A stretch of 64,000 bases of DNA from assembly GCF_004027225.2 (NCBI RefSeq), contig NC_044289.2, positions 10,333,761 through 10,397,760 on the forward strand. The letters run 5' to 3'. This stretch comes from Strigops habroptila. Its lineage: Eukaryota; Chordata; Aves; Psittaciformes; Psittacidae. The notes beneath the pieces are model-generated. The model was not told the origin of the DNA. It worked only from the letters and a program-made list of their open reading frames with translations, and ran no database searches. A program made the translations under genes and the position numbers. Positions 49,901-61,200 of the stretch are shown here, piece by piece; position 1 is the stretch's first letter, and each line of letters begins with the position of its first letter.

Positions 49901-52900
49901 GTTTTGTGGGTTTGATTTCTTTTTTCTTTCAGTGCTAGGCATTTTCCTGGGTTGACATACTTATTACTGTTCCTAGTATGATACAGCAAGACTGGAAGAA
50001 AAAGTTGCTTAGCTGTTCACATGTGAGCTCCTAGAGAAACCTATTGCAAGCTTAATTCTAAATCATACAGAGACACCACTCTGCTGACCTCACTACTGTG
50101 TGTGGCTTTTGTAGAATTATCTCTTTATTGTGATTATTTCTTCTACTGTCCCAGGAACCTGACTTTGTCTCCCTTTTTAATAGGGTGTTTTAAGGGAAGC
50201 AGTGGCACGTTTGGCTCCCATCCTTGACTTTTCTGCAGTCAGAATGTTGTTAGTAAGTTACTGGTGGAGAAATATGCTGCTCTTGCATTTGCAGGTTCAA
50301 TTTCATTGTACTTGTGTATGCTCCTTGACCGCATTACAGCAGTGTAGGGTCCTCAAAAGCTGCAACTTTGTGCTCTATGGAAAATCAAGCTCAAAGGGAT
50401 GAGGCAGTGAAAACTGTAACTGAGGAGAGGCTGGAGGAAGATCTGAATGTCTTTGTGAGAGCTGCAATTTTGAATTTGAACCACTCATGAATGAGCACCA
50501 CAACTGTTTCAAGAGCTGACGTTCTGCTGTAATTAAGTACTTAAACATGCACCTACCTCTTTTAAAGTTATTTTGATGCTTGTAAAGTTGAGAACTCAAG
50601 TGTTCTTTTAGTTTGGTCCCTTTGCACAAGTACATTATCGTTATGTGTGACCCTGTTGTGCAGGTTTGTTTTTTGTTTTCCCTCATTCGATAAGCAGAAC
50701 AGATGGAGCTTATTGTATCAGATGACTGCAGCCCTTGCTTTTTACTGTCCTGGTGCCTGGCTTATCAGGCACTATACAACAGTGAACCTGAATGCACAAT
50801 TGTTAACTACTTTGGTTCTTTTACAGTAACTATCAATATATTACCTAAATACTTTGTGATTATAGAGAGTAATTTCAAATCTGGTATCATTACTGCCACT
50901 ATTTCAGGGAAGATAGGAGTGACAATTTCGATTACGTTTTTGTGATTATCTTAGTAATATCAGGGATTGATATGTCTAAATGACTTTGCAATTTTAGACC
51001 ATTTCACAGTGAAATTGTAATAAGCACATCTTTGGCTTCATTTGCAGTTTAGAATGCTTCAAGATAGTTGAAAACCCAGGAAATGGTGGCCATTGTAATC
51101 TAAGCTATTGACTCTGGAGAAGCCTTGCTTTTAGTAATTTCTCAGGCATTCACGAGAAGTCATTAATAGTTAAATTTTGGTGTAATCATTTAAACATGCT
51201 TTTTGTGGTGGAGGGTTGTTTTGTTACCTTTTGGGATTTTTGGTATTGTTTTGTTTGCATTCGCTATCATGTGGAAGACTGATGCAGGCTGGTCTGTGAG
51301 AAGAGTTATGGGAACCTTCAGGTTCATACCATTGTGTGCTACTTGATGAGTGTAGTAATTGCTGTAGCAGCAGCTTGTTACCTGCTGCATATGAGCCAGC
51401 TGTGTGAAAGCTGAGGCGTGACTTGCCAGCAACCTAAATAGCTTTTTGCCACCAGAAGGGGGGCTTCAGCACTGGAGGGCTTCTGTGCCTGCTGCCAAGT
51501 TCCAGAGGGAGGGATTCAGGTGTAGTTAAAGGACCCTGAATTCTTTTCCACCCTACCTGTCTGTTTCTGTCACCCTTTCACCTTGCTGGCTATTAGAAGT
51601 AATTAACAGCAAATGAGTGTCTCAGCATTAATAGGAGAGGGGAAACAGGTTAAAGAAATGTGACATGTTGGTTCTCTGCCAGTAAATTTATGGAACATTT
51701 TAGATGGGTTTTGAGGGTAGCATATAAGAATATAGTTCACTAGAGACTAGTTAAAGATGTATACTATTTCAAAGATTCATTAGTAGGCACTTGGAAGGTG
51801 AATGATGATAGATGCATTGCAAGCCACAATAGGTTTTGCTTTTCATTCTATCTTTAAATGATCCCATGTATTAAAAAACAACACTGTTTAAAAAGAAAGG
51901 ATAAATTAAAGATGTCTGGGACAAATTACACTGTCTGTGACACATGTACAAGTAAATTTATTTGATTGTTTAACAGGGGACATATTTCTTGCGTAAGAAT
52001 TACGGTTATTGCTGTGCTTGAGGGCAATCGTTTTAATGGTTTTCTGCCCTATAAAATATAGTACTTATATCAATAACAGAAATACCAAACTGTGTCCTGG
52101 ATCTTTAGTCTCTGTTCAGTTCCAATACTGAACCTCAGCAGGGTTGAACAGTCTTCAATTAATCTGCAATAGCATTATGCTTTGGTGAACTCCAAATATG
52201 CCATAGCCAGTGTGTGCAGTGTGCCGCTCAGACAGCAGGCAATGTAGCCTTTTGACATTCTTTTTATGGATTTCTTACCTTATTGATGTTGAACCTTTCA
52301 TCTTTGGGAAGGGGAAATATGATTTGGTCCAAAACTGACATTTGTATTGTATCTTTAATGGGTTTTGACTCACTGAGAAGAGAAAATATTCTAGTACAAT
52401 GTGAGAGTCTACCAGGTAAACTGAGTGGATTATACCATGCATCACTCGATGCAGCTAGATACAGGTTGTACGCTATCTTAATGCTGCTGTGTCCTTTGGA
52501 CAGAGGTGAACAGGCCAATGTGCTTGATGAGGATTATTAGGGAGACCAGGGTATGATGTACTGGGCCAGAAAGATATTTGGTTTTGGAATGATGCTGAAG
52601 CAACTGGAATAAGGAGCTTTATAGTTTTGATGGGGTGGATTAAAGGTAATAAGAGATGACAGTAAAAACAGGGGGACTGAACTTTTACTGTGGATCAATG
52701 TAGGCTATACTAAGTGCAACAGCAGAATGTGATTTATGAAGCATTCATAATACTGGCAAGGGGATGAACTGAATAATAAACTAACGTGGGACAAACACAG
52801 TTATACCCTTCATTTTGGGTTAACTGTAGAGCTGAGTAGAGGTTAGTTATAAACATCTTTTTTTCTGCATGATTTTATTTGTACCTGTGAGCTTTGCAAA

Positions 52901-53929
52901 TATGTTTCAATAAAAATCGGGTCTATCTTAGGCATTGGCTCAGGCTTTAGGCAAGGAACTAGAACGTTTATGCTGTGATTTAATACTACCCCAAAGGTGT
53001 TAGTAATAATATTTCAGAGTATATCTGTGTAACAGTATAGACCTCACCCTGCTGAAGAAGTGTTGAACCTCCGTCGCTGCTACTTTTGGATGGATTTTTG
53101 CCTTTCAGAGAATCTGAGTATCTCCATAAAGCACTGGCTGTGAAATTGTCAGAGCCCTGCTGCTGACATCCATTCTGCTCCAGAACATAAAAATGATCTG
53201 TTTGTTACCTGTAATGTCATGACTTGTTTCCTTGAACAGTAATTGATGTCAATTGTAGATGATGTCTATGAACTTGAAGTTGTGTTGTTTATCTGCTAGG
53301 GACCTTGAGAGTGTGATCTTCTAACTCAGTCATGGTGGTATAGATTACATCTGTAGTGCAAGAATTGTCTAGGGACGTAAATTACAGCAATTAAAATTTG
53401 CTGGAGGAGAGAGAATGATGCATTATTAATTGGCATAGTCATTAAAGGGCTGCAAAGAACCTAAAAGAGATACAATGTCAATACTCAAGCACTAAAAGTG
53501 ACAGGCAGTGTGCAAAGACCAATGTTGTATTCAAAGTCTGAGGTTGTTAAGACACAGGCAGTTACGTGGAATTTCATGACTGTGGGTTAAGACCACTCCA
53601 GCATATTAACAATATGTTAAAAGGGAAATTTTTCCAGAATGATGATAATCAAATGACTACTCTGAAGACTGGAGTAGAGCAGTTAGTTTCTACGTAAAGA
53701 ATGCATAGCACATTGTTTTATAAAATCTGGGAACAACAAAGAATTTTAAGGAAATCCCATCAGCAATCTGGTGAATTTAAGCAGAAAATGAACATTTAAC
53801 AACATTGATTATGATAATCTGAGCTCATATAAAGAAGGATAAATCTTAGTAGGCTGAAGAATGAAGGTTTAATTAAGAGTCTCTTTATACTACAGAAACA
53901 AAGTCTAGCCTGTGTCATGCTGAGAAATA
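43950..53929. other. Noncoding DNA; no gene recognised
   Basis: AT-rich. Blocks at 46255-46420 and 47040-47220 are more GC-balanced and uninterrupted and look like candidate conserved noncoding elements; the second contains TTCCCGCGGGCCTCG, unusual CpG retention for this region. A CTCF-like motif lies at 51449-51463 within a locally GC-richer stretch (about 51420-51600). A 121-codon plus-strand frame at 49019-49384 has no recognisable domain. Confidence 0.5.
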
Positions 53930-54100
53930 CAGCAATCTGGATAAGAGGCTCATGGTAATGCAGCTGTATATCAGCTACTTAATTATTCATAAGCCTTCTT
54001 GTCAGTGAGTTTCAGTGATTTACCTATCTCAGCTAATTTGCCTTATTGGAAATAAGGCTTATTTTATAAAATAGTTCATTTATACTGCTATAAATGAGGA
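53930..54100. other. AT-rich block with homeodomain-type cores and a small hairpin
   Basis: Contains CTTAATTATTCATAAG, several TAAT cores and a perfect 8-bp hairpin: GCCTTATT (54040-54047), loop GGA, AATAAGGC (54051-54058), followed by the palindrome ATTTTATAAAAT. The composition resembles conserved vertebrate enhancers, but this is inference from base pattern alone. Confidence 0.25.
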
Positions 54101-57000
54101 ATAAATGATGAAAAGGAAGTGTCTTTCATGAGAGAAGTTTTAATAATTGATTTGGAAAGCAGAGTAAACTTTAAATACTGGAGGTGTTAGGATAGCAATG
54201 TATTTGTTTTGACAAGTGATGGAAGAATGTATGTCTAGTGAGCAGAGAGTTAAAACTCCAAAGCAAACATCTCAATTTTTTCTTATCTAAGGGGTCCTTG
54301 GAAAGATTTGGCTTTTTAAAACTTAACAATACTTTCTTACTCTACTTACTAAGAATTCAATTCTCTATTCTAATTCATCTCACTGTCTACCCCAAAGTTT
54401 AAACACTGAATGTGATTAGCTTTGCTGTGCAGATCCCGAATTGAATGGCCTCTGTTGATTCAGAGAAGCTGAGTAGTGTCAGAGTTCAGTTACTATGCTT
54501 TCAGGAAGGCCTCCTGTTGCCAAAATGAGCTTGCTTTCTTCTTTTTCCAAGCTGCATGCCAGAGTCTGCATCAGCATGCAACTGGACTCAAGGAAAGGAT
54601 ATATGTTCAGCCACTAAAAAAGCAGTACAAATGTACAGCTACGTCTTCCCCAAGAGCAGCCACCCACACCTTAGTTGCTCCATTGGTTAGTTGGGGGTTC
54701 TCTGTCTATATTGGGTATGTACCTGTTCACTTAAATAGATGTTTTTGACCAGTTAGTATCCTTCTGGGCACCAAGAACCAGATATGCCCTGACTCCAGCT
54801 ATTGAGTCTTCAAGCATGGTTAAAACCTATCCTGTAAGACGGCCTTTCTTTTGCTGTCTTTTGAGGTTATCTGTATGTTCAGTGTAGTAGAAGATTTACT
54901 GGTTCCAAGTATAATGACTTAGCACTATCACACTGAAATATGCCTGCTTCATTATATCCAGCACTTTATTATTTTGGCTTTAGATACTTTGCTTGTTTCT
55001 TAACATCCTCAAAACTGCACTGGTTTGAATTTGACTGCTTGGTAGTCAGAGCAGGTATTGTATGATGCAGTGTACTTCATCAGTGGTATTGTTCTCTCTG
55101 GATGTTTCTATGATTCAGTGCATGGTGCCAACCAGGAACTGTGGAATTCGAGGTCTCTGGGGTCTAAGTAACTAACAAGCTTCCATTATTTCATTCCTGG
55201 CTTCCATTAATTTTGCCTCTGCTCTTTTCAGACTTTTAGGCAGTGTGGGGAACTCATTGCTGGGAGCTATAATCATGTCAATCGTTAGAATTGAACCAAA
55301 ATAGTGAATATTCATTTTAAGACATACAGGCAAATAAGTTTGGCTCTTGTGTTCAAACTATGTTTGCTGAATGAAAGAAGTTCAGGAGATAAGCAACAGC
55401 GAAACAAAGAATTAAGTCAGTTCTGAAGAGAGTTTGTCTGGAGTGTAGGCTCAGAGATGCACTGTTTATGTGTTCAGTCACTGTGCAGAGATTTGCAATG
55501 TAAGATAATGATGTAAAAAAGTGGTGGTGACAGGTTATTTGCCCTAAGACAGCAAGGAACAGACCATAAACCTAACTGCTTTCCTTTGCTTAAAGTGTGT
55601 TGCTGTTCTTCCATGTGAGTTTACCTCCTTTCCATCTAGTAGGCAGTAGTAGATGGAAAAGTAAAGCCCATATGGGAAAAGAAGGAAAGTAGAACTAAAA
55701 TAGGAAAATCTGGGTCTGGTCTTGGTACCTGCCAGTGTTTTCAGCAAGATGAATGCTGGGCAGTTTGTTGTCTGAGCCAAGTTATGAAGGTGTAATCACA
55801 GAGCAATTCTCAGAAACGTTAGCTGTGCTCAGGAGGCTGTTGACAGGTCTGCGTAGATGGGGTTCTGACTGGCACTTGATGAGCCACATTTGTGCATCCT
55901 GTATGTCCCGGGTATAGCAGTGGTCTGGGCTTACTGAGGAAGTTAAGTCACCCATCCAAAAAGGACGTAGGCGCCCACCATCTCAGCTGTGTTCCGCCCT
56001 GCTCCTTTGGTTCGCGTTTTCTGCAATGCAACATAAAATTAAATGAATTACGCAAAAACCAACCAGCAAAAGGCTTTACTATTTAAATGTTAAAACCCAA
56101 CATTTTTTTAAACTAAATGGCAGTCCAGATTGAACTGGTTTTACTGATATTTACTGCTGCTGATTGGTGTGAGCACTGAACATTTTGCTTCAACTTACTC
56201 AAGTTATAAAATAGGGAAATAATTGTGTTCTGTTATTGCAGTGGCAGTGTACTCCACAATGTCTGACTGCCATAAAATGGCAGCGCTTTGCCATGGTGTC
56301 AGACAACTAGTTATTGTAAGCATTGACTCAGTTGGCTTCCAGCTGTTTCTTGTGTTAGTGGGGAACTGAAAATCATGCAGAACATGAATCAATGGGATTA
56401 ATGAGATGAAGACATTTTTATTTTAAAAATGAAATACAGAAATGTTACCAATGTGCTATAGTGATTAGTGAGAAACAGGCTTTGTTTTGGTGGTTTGTTT
56501 TTGTTTTGTTGTGGGTTTTTTTGTTTGTTTAGGGTGTTTTTACTGGGGACAGGGGAGAAGTGATCAAAAACTATACAGAACTTTCTTTTATCAGTCAGTG
56601 ACTGGACATGATTTAGCACAGCAATGCAGGGCCTTCTACCAATTCTGATCTGCCAATACTAAACACCCTCAGAAATACATACCCTGTACTTTGTTACTGC
56701 ACTCTCTATGCTGAAGCATACAGTCAAATTGAGTATGCTGTACATGAATTAGTGTTCAGACAATAGCATTTCCTAAATTTTGTTTGCCTACATTTTATAT
56801 TTATACTTCGCTTTTTGAAAGGGGTTTGATACAAGAGCTTGTAAATCTCATTGATGTTCACAGATTAGCAACACTCTAATTTTACTTTCCTATGTCACGT
56901 GTTAATGCAGCAGGTTGCGATAAACTAGCAATGCAGAGAAATTGTAAGTCTAGCTGGGCAAGGCTTTGAAAATCTTCTGGTCATTTGTGTATATGGTACT
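54101..57000. other. Noncoding DNA; no gene recognised
   Basis: AT-rich sequence with a G/T-rich tract at 56481-56540. Open frames are at most 90 codons and not recognisable. Confidence 0.55.
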
Positions 57001-57036
57001 GTCTTGAAATCCTCAATTGTCTTGAAATCCTCAATT
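57001..57036 (+). repeat. 18-bp perfect tandem duplication
   Basis: The unit GTCTTGAAATCCTCAATT occurs twice in a row (57001-57018 and 57019-57036) without mismatch, which indicates a recent slippage or duplication event. Confidence 0.95.
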
Positions 57037-57329
57037 TCCGATTTCTTCCAAAGGACCCTCCCTTCTTGAGAGTGCCTTTTGCTGGACATATAAAATTCTG
57101 GCCAGGCAAGTTACCCCACACTCTTTGCACATCTGCAGGCTTGTGTGCACTATGTTTAAAGATACATCATTATTGATTTTCTTTTCTTGAGCTTCTAGTG
57201 TCATTTATCACATTTTAAAAGATCAACTTCACTTTCATAAACAGTTTATCTATGATCTCCATTTAATTACCATAGCCAGGGAAGAACTATTCCCCTGCAG
57301 TAGTGTTACCTTTCCTACCAGAACTACTT

Positions 57330-58265
57330 TTCCTGAATTCTTTTGAGCCATTCCCTCTTCACCTTCTCCATGCTTTTATAGATTTTTATCATATAGCCCG
57401 TTATATTTGCTGTAGTCTACCCCATTTTCACAAAACCTTAGTTTATATCCTCTTACAGAATACATTCCTTTGGTTATCTTTTTTTATTCTTCTCTGTACT
57501 GTTTCTCATGGTACAATGTTTGAGCTGGGAGGAGAACAGAACTGCATACAGTATTCCAGATGTGGACAGGTTCAGGATCCATATGGTGACGCAGTCATGC
57601 TTTCTGTTTTGTTCTGTAGTCCATTCCTGTTAATATTTTCTGTTGTCTTGTTCAGTGTTCAATGTGGAGATTGCTTTTTCATAATACTGCTACAGCTGAA
57701 AGTCTGTCTTGAAAGTCAGTATCTACTTTAGATTCTTCTGAAGTGTATGAGTAGTTAATCTTCTTTTTTTCCTCCACATACATTACTTTGAATTTCACCT
57801 GTTATTTTATTGCCAATTACTTCACATTAGGAAATTCTACTGCAATTTTCTGTTAAATTTAACCTACCCTGAAAAATTGTTGTGTGAACAAACATTGTCA
57901 TCTTGCTTTTCATCTGTTCCTAGGACATCTATAAGTATATGTTACTGTGTGGGTCCCAATACACGTTCCCACAGGTACCTTCTAAAGGTCTTTGCCATGT
58001 AAACTATATCTGTTTTGACCTTTCCTTTCCTGTTCCAACCACTTAAGTGGCCATATGTTAGGACTACTGTTCATCCCTTGACAGCTTGCTTACTTTAAAA
58101 ACCTATAGTTAGAGGAATTTCATCAAGAACTTCTTGGGAAGCAAAAGTGCTTTGTTAATCGGATAATTTTAGTCACTATGTCCACTGACTGCTTCAAATG
58201 GTTTTAATAAACCTGTGGGGCAGTAACTTCTGCCTTACAACATGCATACAGACTGCCTTCCAATA
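57330..58265 (-). mobile_element. Ancient CR1/L3-clade LINE, antisense, about 0.93 kb
   Basis: The plus strand follows the antisense of the C-terminal reverse-transcriptase region of CR1/L3 LINEs over a long, collinear stretch. Landmarks in order are AACTGCATACAGTATTCCAG ('agaactgcacacagtattcc', 57540-57560), ACATTACTTTGAATTTCACC (57780-57800), TTTATTGCCAATTACTT, TTTAACCTACCCTGAAAAAT (57858-57877), GACATCTATAAGTATATGTT (57924-57943) with GGGTCCCAATACACG, CTTTCCTGTTCCAACCACTT, CTTGACAGCTTGCTTACTTT (58078-58097), then degenerate 'accttgtcaaaggctttctgaaagtcc' and 'ccctcaaagaattctaataga' equivalents to about 58265. It is far more diverged than the short CR1 copies and has many indels, so it is an old, inactive relic. 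The 142-codon plus-strand frame inside it is antisense to the element and not a gene. Confidence 0.8.
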
Positions 58266-61200
58266 TATTGTGTTTAGCTGTGTATTACTAACGGTGTTGT
58301 TTCCTAACTTCTGTAGTTACTGGTTTCATCACCGTAGCTTAGCACTAGCATAACCCAGTGAAGAATGAGCCTCAGTGTTTGTGCTCTGGTTTACCAAGCA
58401 GAGAGCAGAAACAAAACTGAGAGAAGACAAAATAAAACGGCTATAAAAGAGGAAAAAAAAAAATTGAAAATACCATCATATCTCAAAAGAAAAATGAGGT
58501 GGGTCAGACTTTGCTGTAAGAGAGCAGGTACGTGTTGGAAGTCCTTCAAGTGTTCTTGACCATCACAGTTTTGTTTAAATCACATCACTGAAACAATGAC
58601 AGTTTGTTCCAGCCAAGTATCTTTCTGCTGGGTATTTGGGATGACTTTATCTGTTTCTTTGTCTCCTCTTCCTCCCATTGACACATCTCTGTTCTGTGAG
58701 ATACAGCAGAAGTTAAAGGTCTGTCTGCACTTTTTTGCAGTGTATGAATGGAATTCTTCTGAACAAAGTTCTTCTGACTTCCTTAAAAATCTCAGTATTC
58801 TGATAAGCAGAAAATAAGCAGGCTATCAAAAATACTACATTGTGTGGTGGTCTTGCAGGCTTGTGAGTGAAGTGTTGAAGTGGTGCTCTGCTTGAGGAAA
58901 ACGTTTCGTAAGCAACTGAGAATATACTCCAGCCAAATGACATTATCTGACATTTCTGTTACCAAACAAGGCTTTGCATTTTTCTTTTTGTGAGAATTTG
59001 AAGTTGTTAAATCTTCCTGCTTAATCTTAGTGTTCTCTTTCCCAGACGTGTGTTTTGTTAGGCAGAAGAGTGCTTTGTACTCTGTGGTCTCCTGGGGGTA
59101 TCCACTATAATTTTCAGTTTATTATAATTTGCTTTCTTTGTCGATCCTTAATTTCATTTCATCATAACTTGGCATGTTGTGAGGCAGCTGTTTCCCAAGG
59201 TCTGCAGCTCCCCTGCCCTGGTCATGTCACTTGTGATTAAGCAGTTGCAAAGCCCTTTACCCAGCTTCTTAAGGGTAAAAGTCAAAAATCAATAATGTGC
59301 CAGTCCTTCCCAAGTGCAGTAGCAGTCAGAGGTAAATGAATGATTAAACATGATGAATAACAGTGTAATGGAAGACGCAAAGTAGGGAAAAGTGCTCACT
59401 TTAGCCTAAACTCGGAGATTTATTGCTGAGTACTACAAATAATGGAATCATCAATCTTCCAAGGACTAAAAAAGGCATCCGCTGCAGCCAGTTTAAAATG
59501 CAGTGAAAGAAACCTTAGCTCCTCATCACTGCCTGTTGTGGTCCAGTTGTTCTGTAGTAATGAACACATGCTGCATAAGGAAATCAGTAGGTAAACTTTG
59601 TAGTTAAAATTGGGGGCTTCTGGCACAGTTGGAAGTTAAGTCTGTTTGGCAGAGAATTAAAAATAGCCAGTATCAATTACTATGAATGTATGTAAAAGGA
59701 TGCCAATATTCAAATGCTTAAATGGTACCAAATGACTGACATAGATTCATTTTATAAGATGGGACTGAGATGGTAATTACAATTCAGAAAACAGGGGAAA
59801 GAAAGGAATATAGCTTAACGAGTGAAAAGAGAAGCTTGTCAAGGATAAAGCAAAGAAGATAATTTAAAAGTTAGAGCTTCTATGGGATAATAGGAATAAT
59901 TTAATGATGGATGGTCAACAATACCTGGTGTTTCTAAGTTAATTCTTCACTTGGCTATTGATGAAGAATTCTAGCTAGAGACAGAACAGTTTTCCTTACC
60001 TTGCTTACCAAGGAAGAGGAAAATACACAGGAATGGAGACTGTGTCAGTATTACTTGATTAGAAAAGACTTGTTAGCTGTTTGTAGCTGTAGCATCTCTG
60101 AGTTAGAAATGGTCCATATCGGAGAAGCAAACCTTCCAAGATAGCCCAGCTCCTGCAGGAAATTTCAGTTGAAATCCTATATTTTAAGAGTTTTAAATTT
60201 GCAGCCTGGCAAAGAGTGATGTCTAAGGTATCTTCAAGCCATCCCTACATACTGAAGTGTGTCTGCATTGCTAAAAGTGTGTGGGTGTGAAGAAGCCCAG
60301 GGAAGCACAGAAATCTTTTCCTGGGGCAGACATAACAGCGCGAAGTCCCTAAGGACTCTGTGGTGCAGCACAGTAGCATCTCCATAGATGGGGGCTGCAG
60401 TCACCTCTTCCTGTGAAGAAGTCTCTTCTGGCAAACTGAAGACTTTTAAAGGTTCTTCATTCAGTAGGGAAAAAAAGAAGTGGTCAAGCTTCTGTTTTTT
60501 CTTTCTACCTTTGAATAAACTAAAACTTGGTGTTAGGAATGGTTCTGTCTTTAGTATGAGAAGTCTTAGGTAGCTTAAATTATTTTGAGTTCAGGAACTT
60601 ATCATTATCTTACCTTTCAGTGCCAATATTTCACACAGTTACATTCGAGATGCTTTAATTCATCCTGTGGTTTTTAATGGGATGCATCATCACTGTTCTG
60701 GGTTTCATTATGACCATCATGTCTCTTGTGTATGCTCTATGTGTCCTTGCTTCTTCCCTCTAAAAAATCCTTTACCTTTTGAGGTCTCTTCACTCCTTGT
60801 GTTTCCCATGACCTATTAGCTCTTCAGAGAAATCCCTGCTCTGAGCTATTACTCTTTTGCTCTTCTCACCTCAAGTACTTACACAGAATCTATTTACCTT
60901 ATATAGATGTCTTCTGGAAGATCTGTGTCTTCTCTGTGGAACTTAAGGGGTGCCGTACATTTAATTTGGTCTCGTGGTTGTGATATTTAATTCACTTTCA
61001 CAGGGAGGTCAGAAGCTGGTGCAGAATGGCTTGCAACCATCTTGAATCCCTAGATCCCCTGCCCAGGGTCATATCTCAGCATTCTAGCAGCAATCTCTTT
61101 TCTTTTATTACACATACTATTAATTTGCCATGGAGTCTGGTACTGGTCTTTCAGTCCCATTAAAATCAGCTATTTTAACTTTAACCCTTTTTCCTTCTAA

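Noticed and set aside
55099..55112. TTTCTATGATTCAG resembling the CR1 3'-terminal octamer repeat
   Set aside because: The bases before it do not match the CR1 3' region; a single octamer is too weak.
57303..57731. 142-codon plus-strand frame
   Set aside because: It lies antisense within the CR1/L3 LINE relic and is not a gene.
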